A stretch of 7,699 nt of DNA from JBEKYH01 sp049511115 (GTDB taxonomy: Bacteria; Planctomycetota; Phycisphaerae; Tepidisphaerales; Tepidisphaeraceae), in the NCBI GenBank assembly GCA_049511115.1, contig JBEKYH010000236.1:1-7699 (forward strand), read 5' to 3'. Below, piece by piece: positions 1 through 7,168 of this stretch. Below the pieces are notes generated by a model. The model was given only the letters and a program-made list of their open reading frames with translations. It made no database searches and had not been told where the DNA came from. Every line of letters begins with the position of its first letter. Position 1 is the stretch's first letter. A program made the translations under genes and the position numbers.

Positions 1-106
1 CTCCCACGCGCGGATAAAACTGATCCGTCAGACAGGTAATGAACAGCGCCACCTTCGCTCCCTTGGGAAGCGGCACGTTCACTTTAACGATCGGTTCGTG
101 AGCCAT
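1..106 (-). CDS. lutA: LutA/YkgE-type Fe-S protein of lactate utilisation, N-terminus only
   Basis: The gene starts at the ATG read leftward from 106 and runs off the left edge after 35 codons. An in-frame TAG lies five codons upstream, so the start is fixed to this short interval; only a weak G-rich stretch could serve as ribosome binding site. The visible protein is a nine-residue polar lead, then KVNVPLPKGAKVALFITC and LTDQFYPRVG. The pattern 'VALFITCLTDQFYPxVG' is the usual opening of LutA/YkgE proteins, which carry cysteine-rich CCG domains and act with LutB and LutC in cytoplasmic oxidation of L-lactate to pyruvate. The diagnostic CCG cysteine motifs lie outside the window, so GlcF- or GlpC-like relatives are not formally excluded. 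Partner genes lutB and lutC would be expected further left. It is divergent from the membrane protein gene at 200. Confidence 0.62.
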   Translation of the reverse strand, partial: MAHEPIVKVNVPLPKGAKVALFITCLTDQFYPRVG

Positions 107-199
107 CCGCCCCGCAGTCTATAACCACGCCCCGGCCCTACGCCAGCGGCGTCGCCAGCCCATTGGCGTGATCTCCCCTTCGCATTAGCATGATCCTCA

Positions 200-1807
200 A
201 TGGGGCAACTCTCCGCCTTGACCGCCCAACCCGCCGATGCCACCGGCTCGCCCCGCCGCGCCAATTCCTGGCGTCCCACGCTTCTTTTTTTCGTCGTCTC
301 CTTCGCCCTCGTCTTCGGCGCCTTCAGCGTCGGCCGCAAACTAAACGTCGATGAGAACGTCTTCACCGCGACCGCCGCCCTGCTCAGCCGGCATGCAATC
401 CTGCAATACCGCGATTACCACTACAATCACCTGCCCACGCTGGTCTTCATCTACGCCGGACTTTTCAAATTAACCAACTACCTGCTCCTTTCCGCCCGCA
501 CCTTCTGCGCCCTCAGCGCCGCCGCCACCGCCGCCGCGATCTACTATTTCGCCCGGGAATCCTTCGCCTTTCTCCCCCCTCGCCGCCGCCAGATTTTCGC
601 TCTCGGCATCGGCATCCTCTTCCTCGCCAATCCCCTCTTCACCCACACCGCCGGCCGCGCCTGGAATCACGACTTCCCCATCCTCATGAGCGTCCTGGCC
701 TTCGTGATTCTCTCGCGCGCATTAGCCAACTCACGCGCCGCCCTTGTCGCCCTCGCCGGCTTCCTCGTCGGCCTCGCTGTCACTGCGCGCCTCACCTTCG
801 CCACCGAGCTTTTCCCCTTCGGCCTTTTTCTCCTTATCTACCCGCGCCTGCGAATTTCCAAACGCATCGCCCTCTGCGCTCTCTTCGCCGTGGGATTCCT
901 CATCGCTGCCCTCCCCACCATCTGGGTCTGGGCTCAATCGCCGACAAACGCCTACTTCGGCAACTTCCAGTACCCCGCCCTCAACACTCTATGGCACTTC
1001 GACCACGACGACCTCATCCATCACCGCGACACCCTCCTCAGCAAACTCTACTTCTTCATCAAGAAAACCTGGGAGCTCCCCGGCAACGGCATCGTCACCT
1101 GGGGCTTTCTCAGCCTCATTGTCCTGGCCCGATTCTGGAACCACATCCTGCAGGACCCCTGGCGCACCAACCTCTTCATCCTCATCCTCCTCGCCGCCTC
1201 CCAGCTCGCCGCCGGCCTCGTCCCCTCGCCGCCGTTTGAGCAGTATTATTATGCTGCCACCCCGTTCATGATCCTGGCCATTACCCTCTGCCTCGCCCGC
1301 TTGCCCGACTTGGCCCTGAACCCAAAAAACACTTGGATCTGGATCACTTGCCTGATCGTCACCATCGGTTTCGCCATCCCCGAATACCGCGACTTCCCCG
1401 TCCTCTTCTGGCCTCCCGCCTGGTTCCCCGTCCGCGCCCATGATCTGGGCCAGCGCATCGCCAAAGCCTCCGGCCCCGGCCCGGTTCTCACGCTCGACCC
1501 GATTTACGTCCTTGAAGGCGGCCTGGACATTTACCCACAGCTTGCCACCGGCCCGTTCGGCATTCGCGTCGGCGACTACCTGACCCCCGCCCAGCGCGCG
1601 CAATATAAGATGTGGGGAACTGACGATCTCAAGCGGCTATTCGAGCAAACCCCGCCCCCGAAAATAATGATCTCCCCCGGCAGCGACGGCGACATCGAAG
1701 CCCTATTGACCCAACTCGCCAAATCCCACGGCTACCGCGAAGTCGATGTGAATACCCAAAAACCCGGCGTGATTATCCTCTGGCTTCCCCCGCCGCAGTC
1801 GCATTAA
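200..1807 (+). CDS. GT-C fold membrane glycosyltransferase (GT39/ArnT-like), 535 aa
   Basis: This is a polytopic inner-membrane protein with roughly 11-12 hydrophobic segments, for example near residues 27-45, 81-118, 131-147, 158-198, 201-246, 296-311, 324-342, 350-367 and 378-394. A soluble C-terminal part of about 135 residues follows. After the first membrane segment comes an Asp-Glu pair (D51-E52) and then YRDYHYNHLP (70-79), the layout of the first periplasmic loop in GT-C enzymes of the GT39/ArnT kind, where the acidic pair helps transfer a sugar from a polyprenyl-phosphate donor. The motif FEQYYYAATP (347-356) before a late helix also resembles this group. By family, it would transfer a sugar to lipid, protein or glycan on the outer face of the membrane; donor and acceptor cannot be told. 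The ATG at 200 is the first possible start because an in-frame TGA lies at 191-193, but no Shine-Dalgarno is visible. Its stop is 6 bp from the stop of the opposing lipoprotein gene. Confidence 0.75.
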   Translation: MGQLSALTAQPADATGSPRRANSWRPTLLFFVVSFALVFGAFSVGRKLNVDENVFTATAALLSRHAILQYRDYHYNHLPTLVFIYAGLFKLTNYLLLSARTFCALSAAATAAAIYYFARESFAFLPPRRRQIFALGIGILFLANPLFTHTAGRAWNHDFPILMSVLAFVILSRALANSRAALVALAGFLVGLAVTARLTFATELFPFGLFLLIYPRLRISKRIALCALFAVGFLIAALPTIWVWAQSPTNAYFGNFQYPALNTLWHFDHDDLIHHRDTLLSKLYFFIKKTWELPGNGIVTWGFLSLIVLARFWNHILQDPWRTNLFILILLAASQLAAGLVPSPPFEQYYYAATPFMILAITLCLARLPDLALNPKNTWIWITCLIVTIGFAIPEYRDFPVLFWPPAWFPVRAHDLGQRIAKASGPGPVLTLDPIYVLEGGLDIYPQLATGPFGIRVGDYLTPAQRAQYKMWGTDDLKRLFEQTPPPKIMISPGSDGDIEALLTQLAKSHGYREVDVNTQKPGVIILWLPPPQSH

Positions 1808-1813
1808 GTCTCA

Positions 1814-2518
1814 TTAATTCTGATCCAGCGTCGTCAGGCGCGACTGCGCATCAGTCAATTTCGGATCCAGCTCCAGCGCCTTGCTGAACTCCGCCCGCGC
1901 CTGATCCTTGTGACCCTGCTGCGCGTAAAGGCCGCCCAGATTGTAATGAATCTCCGCCTCGCTCAGTACAAACCGCCACTGCTCAGTTGCCGCATCGATC
2001 TTCCCCGCCCGGGCCAGCATCAACCCATAATTCACCCGGCAGGTCACATTCTTGGGGTCTTTCTCAATCCCCTTCTTATAAGCAGCCTCGGCTTTGGGCG
2101 CATCGCCCGCCAGCTCCTCACAGAATCCCAGATCGCCAAACGCCGTTGCCGCCTCGCCCGTGGCCCCGATGTAGCGCCCCCAAATCTCCGTCGCCTGCGG
2201 ATACTCTTTCAATTCCGCGTAGACGACCCCCAGCCGATAAAGCGCCGCCAGGTAATCCGGCTTGAGCTTCAGCGCCTCGTTGTATTGAATGACTGCCTGA
2301 TTGGGATTGTTCTGCGACTCCGCCAACTGCCCCGCCGCAAACCGCGTCTCCGCCGTAAACGGCCGCTCCTTGATCGCGTCATCGCTGGACGTGTTCGACG
2401 ACGCGATGCTCGATGACTCGTTCGATTTCGACGTGTCCGGTTGTTGCAACGACATTGACGAACAGCCGGCAACCACCAAACCCAGAATCGACGCCACAGC
2501 GAGTGTGTAGGTTCTCAC
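1814..2518 (-). CDS. TPR-repeat lipoprotein, 234 aa
   Basis: The N-terminus is a lipoprotein signal: Met-Arg, a hydrophobic stretch, then the lipobox VAGC with Cys19 as the lipidated residue. A Ser/Asn/Asp-rich tether (20-50) leads to about five tetratricopeptide repeats (near 57-90, 91-123, 124-157, 158-187, 188-221) with the usual Gly8, Ala20, aromatic24 and Pro32 positions. It is therefore an envelope-anchored protein-interaction scaffold, comparable in design to PilW/PilF- or NrfG-type TPR lipoproteins, but no partner is evident and no specific name is justified. The fourth repeat is 30 residues instead of 34. The start is GTG at 2518, which gives the proper signal peptide. An out-of-frame ATG five bases upstream reads only ATG-AGG-TGA, and the G-rich stretch that could act as ribosome binding site is better spaced to that ATG. 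It lies 105 bp behind the sigma-54 activator on the same strand and may be cotranscribed. Confidence 0.82.
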   Translation of the reverse strand: MRTYTLAVASILGLVVAGCSSMSLQQPDTSKSNESSSIASSNTSSDDAIKERPFTAETRFAAGQLAESQNNPNQAVIQYNEALKLKPDYLAALYRLGVVYAELKEYPQATEIWGRYIGATGEAATAFGDLGFCEELAGDAPKAEAAYKKGIEKDPKNVTCRVNYGLMLARAGKIDAATEQWRFVLSEAEIHYNLGGLYAQQGHKDQARAEFSKALELDPKLTDAQSRLTTLDQN

Positions 2519-2562
2519 CTCATGGTTATCGGCACCCCCCGCCCGAAAAGTTGACGCCCCCC

Positions 2563-2619
2563 AAACCCTTGAACCGCTGAACCCTTAAACCCTTGAACCT
2601 CTTAAACCCTTAATCCCTT
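2563..2619. repeat. Octamer tandem array, consensus (A/G)AACCCTT
   Basis: Seven 8-bp units follow one another: AAACCCTT, GAACCGCT, GAACCCTT, AAACCCTT, GAACCTCT, then one extra T, AAACCCTT and AATCCCTT, trailing into CCCTTC. The array fills most of the gap between the sigma-54 activator stop (2624) and the lipoprotein start. A period of eight with a phase slip argues against coding. Its function is unknown; replication slippage, a protein-binding array and an RNA-processing or termination role are all open. Confidence 0.8.
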
Positions 2620-2623
2620 CCCT

Positions 2624-4258
<1,635 letters not shown>

Positions 4259-4264
4259 GACTAT

Positions 4265-4293
4265 AAGTTACGCACATATTGTCATGAAGTCAA
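4265..4293 (-). promoter_or_regulatory. Sigma-70-type promoter of the sigma-54 activator gene, possibly leaderless
   Basis: Read on the minus strand: a -35 element TTGACT (4293-4288, five of six consensus bases), a 17-bp spacer, and a -10 element TAACTT (4270-4265, three of six, including the two most conserved positions). A start seven bases beyond the -10 would fall at 4258, the A of the activator ATG. This fits the absence of a ribosome binding site there. A better -10-like hexamer, TATAGT, lies five bases further on but gives a 22-bp spacer. Confidence 0.42.
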
Positions 4294-4438
4294 ACTTTTC
4301 CCTCCCCCGCGACGGCGCCGCGCGCAACGCCCATTCACAATAAAATGGAATCTGGCCGATATCATATGACGGAACCACGGCAGTAGTTGAAGAAGGTGTG
4401 CACCTGTCAGGCCGTTTTTGCGTGGACGGCTGCATTTC

Positions 4439-4446
4439 AGGGAAGG
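4439..4446 (+). promoter_or_regulatory. Ribosome binding site that fixes the diguanylate cyclase start
   Basis: AGGGAAGG stands six bases before the ATG at 4453. It supports that ATG over an in-frame TTG at 4387, which has no Shine-Dalgarno and would add 22 residues ahead of the membrane anchor. Confidence 0.7.
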
Positions 4447-4452
4447 TTCGGA

Positions 4453-5595
4453 ATGTCCGGCCTTACGGTCATCGCGGTACTCGCGGCGAGCTTGGCCACC
4501 CTATCCTGCGCCATCCTCATCCGCCGCATTATTGTGCAGCGCCGCTCACATTTGCAATCCCTCCAGGAACGCGCCCTGACCATTAATCGCCTCCTCGCCT
4601 TCTCCCAGACCATCCAGGGTGCCGGCCGCATCGAACAAATCTACCCCACGCTTTGCCATTACCTCCGCATGGAGCTGAACTTAGCCGGCATCGCCATCCT
4701 TACCCATGACGCGGACGCCATCCCCGCCACCGCCCTCGCCGCCGCCTGGCCTGACAGCCTTGTCACCGGTCCCGCCAGCGTCGCCGACCTCGAATCCTCC
4801 CAATGCCCTTGCCTGAGGCAAAGCCTCCCCTGGCAATTTCAGCCGGGAGCGTCGCCGGTGCGCTGCGGACTCGACGCCTCCCTTCGCCTGCCGCCGTCAC
4901 ACCCGGCTTTCTGCATTCCCTTCAACTTCGGCCGCCAGGCGCGCGTCGTCGTCCACATGCTCCTCCCCATCGGCCAGGAATGGACCGAGCCGCGCCGGCA
5001 GATCGCCCAGGCCTACGTCAACTCCGCCCAGGCCGCCGTCTCCGCCCTTCATCTCCTCTCCGAAGCCGAACGCCAAAGCATGACCGACGCCCTCACCGGC
5101 CTGTACAACCGCCGCTCCCTCGATCAGCTTCTTATCCGCGAAGTCGCCCTCGCCGAGCGCCATGGCCATCCCCTGGCGGTTGTGATGGTCGATATCGACT
5201 ACTTCAAGGCCATCAACGACGCCCACGGCCACGCCGCCGGCGACCACATGCTCAAGTCCTTCGCCGACTGCGTCCGCATCACCCTCCGCAAAACCGACCT
5301 CGCCTTCCGCTACGGCGGCGACGAATTCGTCATCGCCCTCCCCCAGACCACCATCGCCCAGGCCGAGCAGGTCATGAACAAACTCCGCCAGGCCTTCGGC
5401 GCCGTCGATTTCTCCCACGCCATCACCCGCCTCCAAACCGCCCCCACCCTCAGCATGGGCGTCACCGAACGCTCCGCCGCCACCAACGTCCTGACCATGT
5501 CCCAACTCCTCTCCTCCGCCGACCAGGCCCTCTACGCCGCCAAAAACGGCAGCCGGAATTGCACGAAGGTGTATGAGCCGACGAAGGCGGCGTAG
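4453..5595 (+). CDS. Membrane-anchored GAF-GGDEF diguanylate cyclase, 380 aa
   Basis: Makes cyclic di-GMP from two GTP. One N-terminal membrane helix (about 4-25) is followed by a basic stretch IRRIIVQRRS and a helical linker, a GAF-like sensor region (about 40-200), and a C-terminal GGDEF domain (about 205-375). The catalytic domain looks complete: DALTGLYNR (212-220), metal-binding VDIDYFK (246-252, D247), the signature GGDEF (288-292), and the inhibitory I-site RKTD (279-282) placed five residues before the signature, as in PleD. It should therefore be active and product-inhibited. The GAF region carries cysteines at 118, 120, 138 and 154, the last in FCIPF where GAF domains often have an 'LCVPL'-type strand; they could bind a metal or sense redox state, which is inference. 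No EAL or HD-GYP domain is attached. The ATG was chosen for its Shine-Dalgarno. Head to head with the sigma-54 activator gene across about 190 bp, a layout compatible with shared regulation. Confidence 0.9.
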   Translation: MSGLTVIAVLAASLATLSCAILIRRIIVQRRSHLQSLQERALTINRLLAFSQTIQGAGRIEQIYPTLCHYLRMELNLAGIAILTHDADAIPATALAAAWPDSLVTGPASVADLESSQCPCLRQSLPWQFQPGASPVRCGLDASLRLPPSHPAFCIPFNFGRQARVVVHMLLPIGQEWTEPRRQIAQAYVNSAQAAVSALHLLSEAERQSMTDALTGLYNRRSLDQLLIREVALAERHGHPLAVVMVDIDYFKAINDAHGHAAGDHMLKSFADCVRITLRKTDLAFRYGGDEFVIALPQTTIAQAEQVMNKLRQAFGAVDFSHAITRLQTAPTLSMGVTERSAATNVLTMSQLLSSADQALYAAKNGSRNCTKVYEPTKAA

Positions 5596-5715
5596 CATCG
5601 TGCTGCTCCTAGGTAAGACTGTGTGCAATATTCCAACGAATCTCGCGATGGGCGGCGGGTACTCGACTCTTGGGTGAGCAAAAAACGGTGACTGTCCCAT
5701 GCGGCCCGAGGGCGA

Positions 5716-6759
5716 TTAAACGGCCGGGCGCTGCTTTCGGCGAAGCAATCCTGCGGCAGCGACTGCCAATAACGCAAGCGAATTGGGTTCTGGAAGCTCG
5801 GCAATACGGAAACCAGTCACCGAGGCGTAAGTTGAACCCGGGCTCGCGAAAAGATTGTCGGATTCCAGATAACTTACTCCGACGTTAAAAGCGGCGCCTC
5901 CGATCACCCGCTCATTAGTATTGACCTCGGTCTCGTCCCACTGCGACACATCGCCCCCCATATCGAACGTGCCATATGGGCCTGGACTGTCCACAAATGC
6001 GCCTACAGGGGTCAAGCCGTTCAAGGGATCGGTAAGGCCTAAAACGGGGTCAAGGAAGTTCGCGTTATTATCTCCAGTCGCACTGAGGACGTTGCTCGGT
6101 GGTGTGTCGCTTTGCGTGGGGTAGAGCCAGTATCCGGCGTTCGTCGAACCGCCTTTGTAGAAGGCTGCTTTGTACCATTCATTTTGGGTCGGAATTACGT
6201 ACCTGGCACTCGAAGAGCGTGTCACGGCCGCGAGTTGCTGATCGGTAAGAGCGCCATTGAGCGCATAGGAGCCGTCCTCGGTTGTCGAGGCGTTCTCCGC
6301 GCCGGTTGCCGGCTGGCCGTTCGCCAACCAATTGCAGAACCGGGCCGCGTCGCCCCAGGTCACCTCATTGACCGGGAAATTTGCGTCCCCGGCTACTACG
6401 CTGTAGGAGTAAGTCCCCGGGTTTCCCGTCCGAACGATGCCGCAAGCCGCAAACCCGCTTGCGGGGTTCATATTGAGGTCATAAAGCCCATATGGGTCCG
6501 TCGTCGCCACCGCATTAAGGAATTCGGTATACTCCCCGGCGGTGATATCGCACTCGCCCATTTGAAAGGTATACGGCACCGACCCCAGGCCATTGGTATC
6601 CGGCGCATTCCCCGGGTCGCCCACGGTGACGAATTGAACGCTGACTTGCCCCGCCGGCATGTTAAAAACGTCGGCAGACGCTATGGGCGCGCCAAGCCCC
6701 GAAATGCCAATGACAATGCAACAACGGAACCGCCTGGCGTGCTTTCCCAAGATGCCCAT
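5716..6759 (-). CDS. Secreted SUMF1/FGE-fold protein with PEP-CTERM tail, 347 aa
   Basis: A signal peptide (1-29, basic start, hydrophobic core, ASA before Asp30) leads to a formylglycine-generating-enzyme-like (SUMF1) domain. Family-typical blocks are ITAGEYTEFLNAVA near 72-85, VTWGDAARFCNWL (133-145), IPTQNEWYKAAFYKGG (189-204), YGTFDMGGDVSQWDE (262-276) and GFRIA (316-320). The end is a PEP-CTERM signal: PEP (323-325), a hydrophobic helix, then RRK, predicting cell-surface sorting by an exosortase/archaeosortase-like system. Real formylglycine-generating enzymes use a Cys pair near the C-terminus. Here the only cysteines of the mature protein are 70, 106 and 142, and the usual 'RGGSW' segment reads IGGAAFN, so it is probably a non-catalytic surface or matrix protein. 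The start at 6759 has a good site (GAGGTGAGG, 6770-6762) and gives a clean signal peptide; a longer version from 6807 is unlikely. Convergent with the cyclase gene, with 120 bp between stops. Confidence 0.85.
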   Translation of the reverse strand: MGILGKHARRFRCCIVIGISGLGAPIASADVFNMPAGQVSVQFVTVGDPGNAPDTNGLGSVPYTFQMGECDITAGEYTEFLNAVATTDPYGLYDLNMNPASGFAACGIVRTGNPGTYSYSVVAGDANFPVNEVTWGDAARFCNWLANGQPATGAENASTTEDGSYALNGALTDQQLAAVTRSSSARYVIPTQNEWYKAAFYKGGSTNAGYWLYPTQSDTPPSNVLSATGDNNANFLDPVLGLTDPLNGLTPVGAFVDSPGPYGTFDMGGDVSQWDETEVNTNERVIGGAAFNVGVSYLESDNLFASPGSTYASVTGFRIAELPEPNSLALLAVAAAGLLRRKQRPAV

Positions 6760-6793
6760 AGCCTCACCTCTCTCCAAAAATGCGTCCCGGAGT

Positions 6794-6815
6794 AAAAAAA
6801 GCCGCACAAGGCAGC
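6794..6815 (-). terminator. Terminator-like hairpin plus U-tract in the leader of the PEP-CTERM gene
   Basis: On the minus strand, GCTGC (6815-6811), a 5-base loop, GCGGC (6805-6801) and seven T residues (6800-6794) form a short rho-independent-like structure with one G-U pair. It lies about 35 bases before the PEP-CTERM start codon. It may terminate read-through from the right or act as an attenuator in the leader. The five-pair stem is weak. Confidence 0.3.
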
Positions 6816-6869
6816 CTCACCGCCGGGAGCTATGAAAGAAGGACCAACGCCATGACACCGCGAACTGTA

Positions 6870-6929
6870 CTTGCAGTTTATCGAAGTCCAGGAGATTCTG
6901 CAAGAAAAAATTTCGCGGAAAATTTTTTC
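6870..6929 (-). promoter_or_regulatory. Candidate promoter/operator of the PEP-CTERM gene with A/T-rich upstream element
   Basis: On the minus strand a -35-like TTGCAG (6903-6898), a 17-bp spacer and a -10-like TAAACT (6880-6875, four of six) predict a start near 6868 and a leader of about 110 bases. The heptamers CTTGCAG (6870-6876) and CTGCAAG (6898-6904) form a perfect inverted repeat that overlaps both elements, as a repressor operator would. Directly upstream of the -35 lies an A/T block containing a perfect 10-bp inverted repeat, GAAAAAATTT (6904-6913) and AAATTTTTTC (6920-6929), which stands out against the GC-rich background and resembles an UP element. Confidence 0.4.
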
Positions 6930-7001
6930 GAAGGAGATCGCGCGCCGTCATTACCACCCCAGGCCGGTCGCGCGAAGGCGAAAGTCGAGCCAGGACGGCC
7001 C

Positions 7002-7063
7002 GTCACTTGTCACCCTCTCACCTTGTCATCTTGTCACCCTGTCACCTTCTCACCTTGTCACCC
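7002..7063. repeat. Octamer tandem array, consensus (G/C)TCACC(C/T)T
   Basis: Eight units in strict 8-bp phase: a 7-base GTCACTT, then GTCACCCT, CTCACCTT, GTCATCTT, GTCACCCT, GTCACCTT, CTCACCTT and a terminal GTCACCC. Pyrimidine-rich on the plus strand. The period is not a multiple of three and no spacers occur, so it is neither coding nor CRISPR. Confidence 0.85.
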
Positions 7064-7105
7064 GCCTCCTCCTCAGTCCTCGCCCCTCAGTCCTCAGTCC
7101 TTTCC
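7064..7105. repeat. Heptamer tandem array, consensus CCTCAGT
   Basis: It begins at the base after the octamer array. Six 7-bp units: GCCTCCT, CCTCAGT, CCTCGCC, CCTCAGT, CCTCAGT, CCTTTCC. The middle units are clear; the flanking ones are degenerate. Confidence 0.65.
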
Positions 7106-7137
7106 CGCACGGGTTCGACACCCGCACGGGTTCGACT
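7104..7137. repeat. 17-bp tandem duplication
   Basis: CCCGCACGGGTTCGACA (7104-7120) is followed directly by the same 17 bases with a final T instead of A (7121-7137). The second copy supplies the -35-like hexamer of the toxin-antitoxin promoter candidate. Near-identity suggests a recent duplication. Confidence 0.9.
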
Positions 7138-7160
7138 GTGCCCCGCGCCTGCCGTAAGAT
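7132..7160 (+). promoter_or_regulatory. Candidate promoter of the toxin-antitoxin unit
   Basis: TCGACT (7132-7137, four of six) and TAAGAT (7155-7160, four of six) are separated by 17 bp. The predicted start is near 7167, two bases before the ATG of the 29-codon ORF, so that ORF would be essentially leaderless. It is the best match I found by eye in this interval, but modest. Confidence 0.35.
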
Positions 7161-7168
7161 ACCCTGCC

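Larger units (their letters stand above)
6760..7168. other. Gene-free regulatory and repeat-rich interval between PEP-CTERM gene and toxin-antitoxin unit
   Basis: About 400 bp with no convincing gene. From left to right it holds the ribosome binding site of the PEP-CTERM gene, a terminator-like hairpin, a promoter with an inverted repeat and A/T-rich upstream element, and contiguous tandem arrays (7002-7137). Small ORFs crossing it are low-complexity and run through the repeats, so I do not call them genes. Confidence 0.7.

Noticed and set aside
470..1603. Overlapping ORFs in other frames of the membrane glycosyltransferase gene
   Set aside because: Ser/Pro- or Gly/Glu-rich shadow translations; only the 535-codon frame has membrane segments and motifs.
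4362..4369. Palindrome TCATATGA in the divergent intergenic region
   Set aside because: Eight-base palindromes are frequent by chance and nothing else marks it as a site.
4387..4452. Upstream TTG start of the diguanylate cyclase
   Set aside because: No ribosome binding site; the ATG at 4453 has AGGGAAGG at good spacing and begins directly before the membrane helix.
4803..5700. Long ORFs on both strands across the diguanylate cyclase gene (257 and 267 codons)
   Set aside because: Low-complexity Pro/Arg or Gly/Glu/Ala proteins with no family features; the GGDEF frame explains the sequence.
5960..5980. Perfect -24 half-site TGGCACG on the minus strand
   Set aside because: No -12 TTGC at the required spacing; it is within coding sequence.
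6195..6215. TGGCAC-like -24 element with GC at the -12 position on the plus strand
   Set aside because: The -12 half reads GAGC rather than TTGC, and it lies inside the PEP-CTERM coding region facing no plus-strand gene.
6760..6807. Longer N-terminus of the PEP-CTERM protein starting at 6807
   Set aside because: It would bury the strong ribosome binding site and put 16 charged residues ahead of an otherwise normal signal peptide.
7002..7063. CRISPR-like repeat array
   Set aside because: Units are 8 bp with no spacers, and no cas genes are present.
7105..7137. GGGTTCGA twice, resembling the T-loop of a tRNA
   Set aside because: The T-arm stem has only four pairs, and there is no D-arm, anticodon arm or acceptor stem; upstream is simple repeat.
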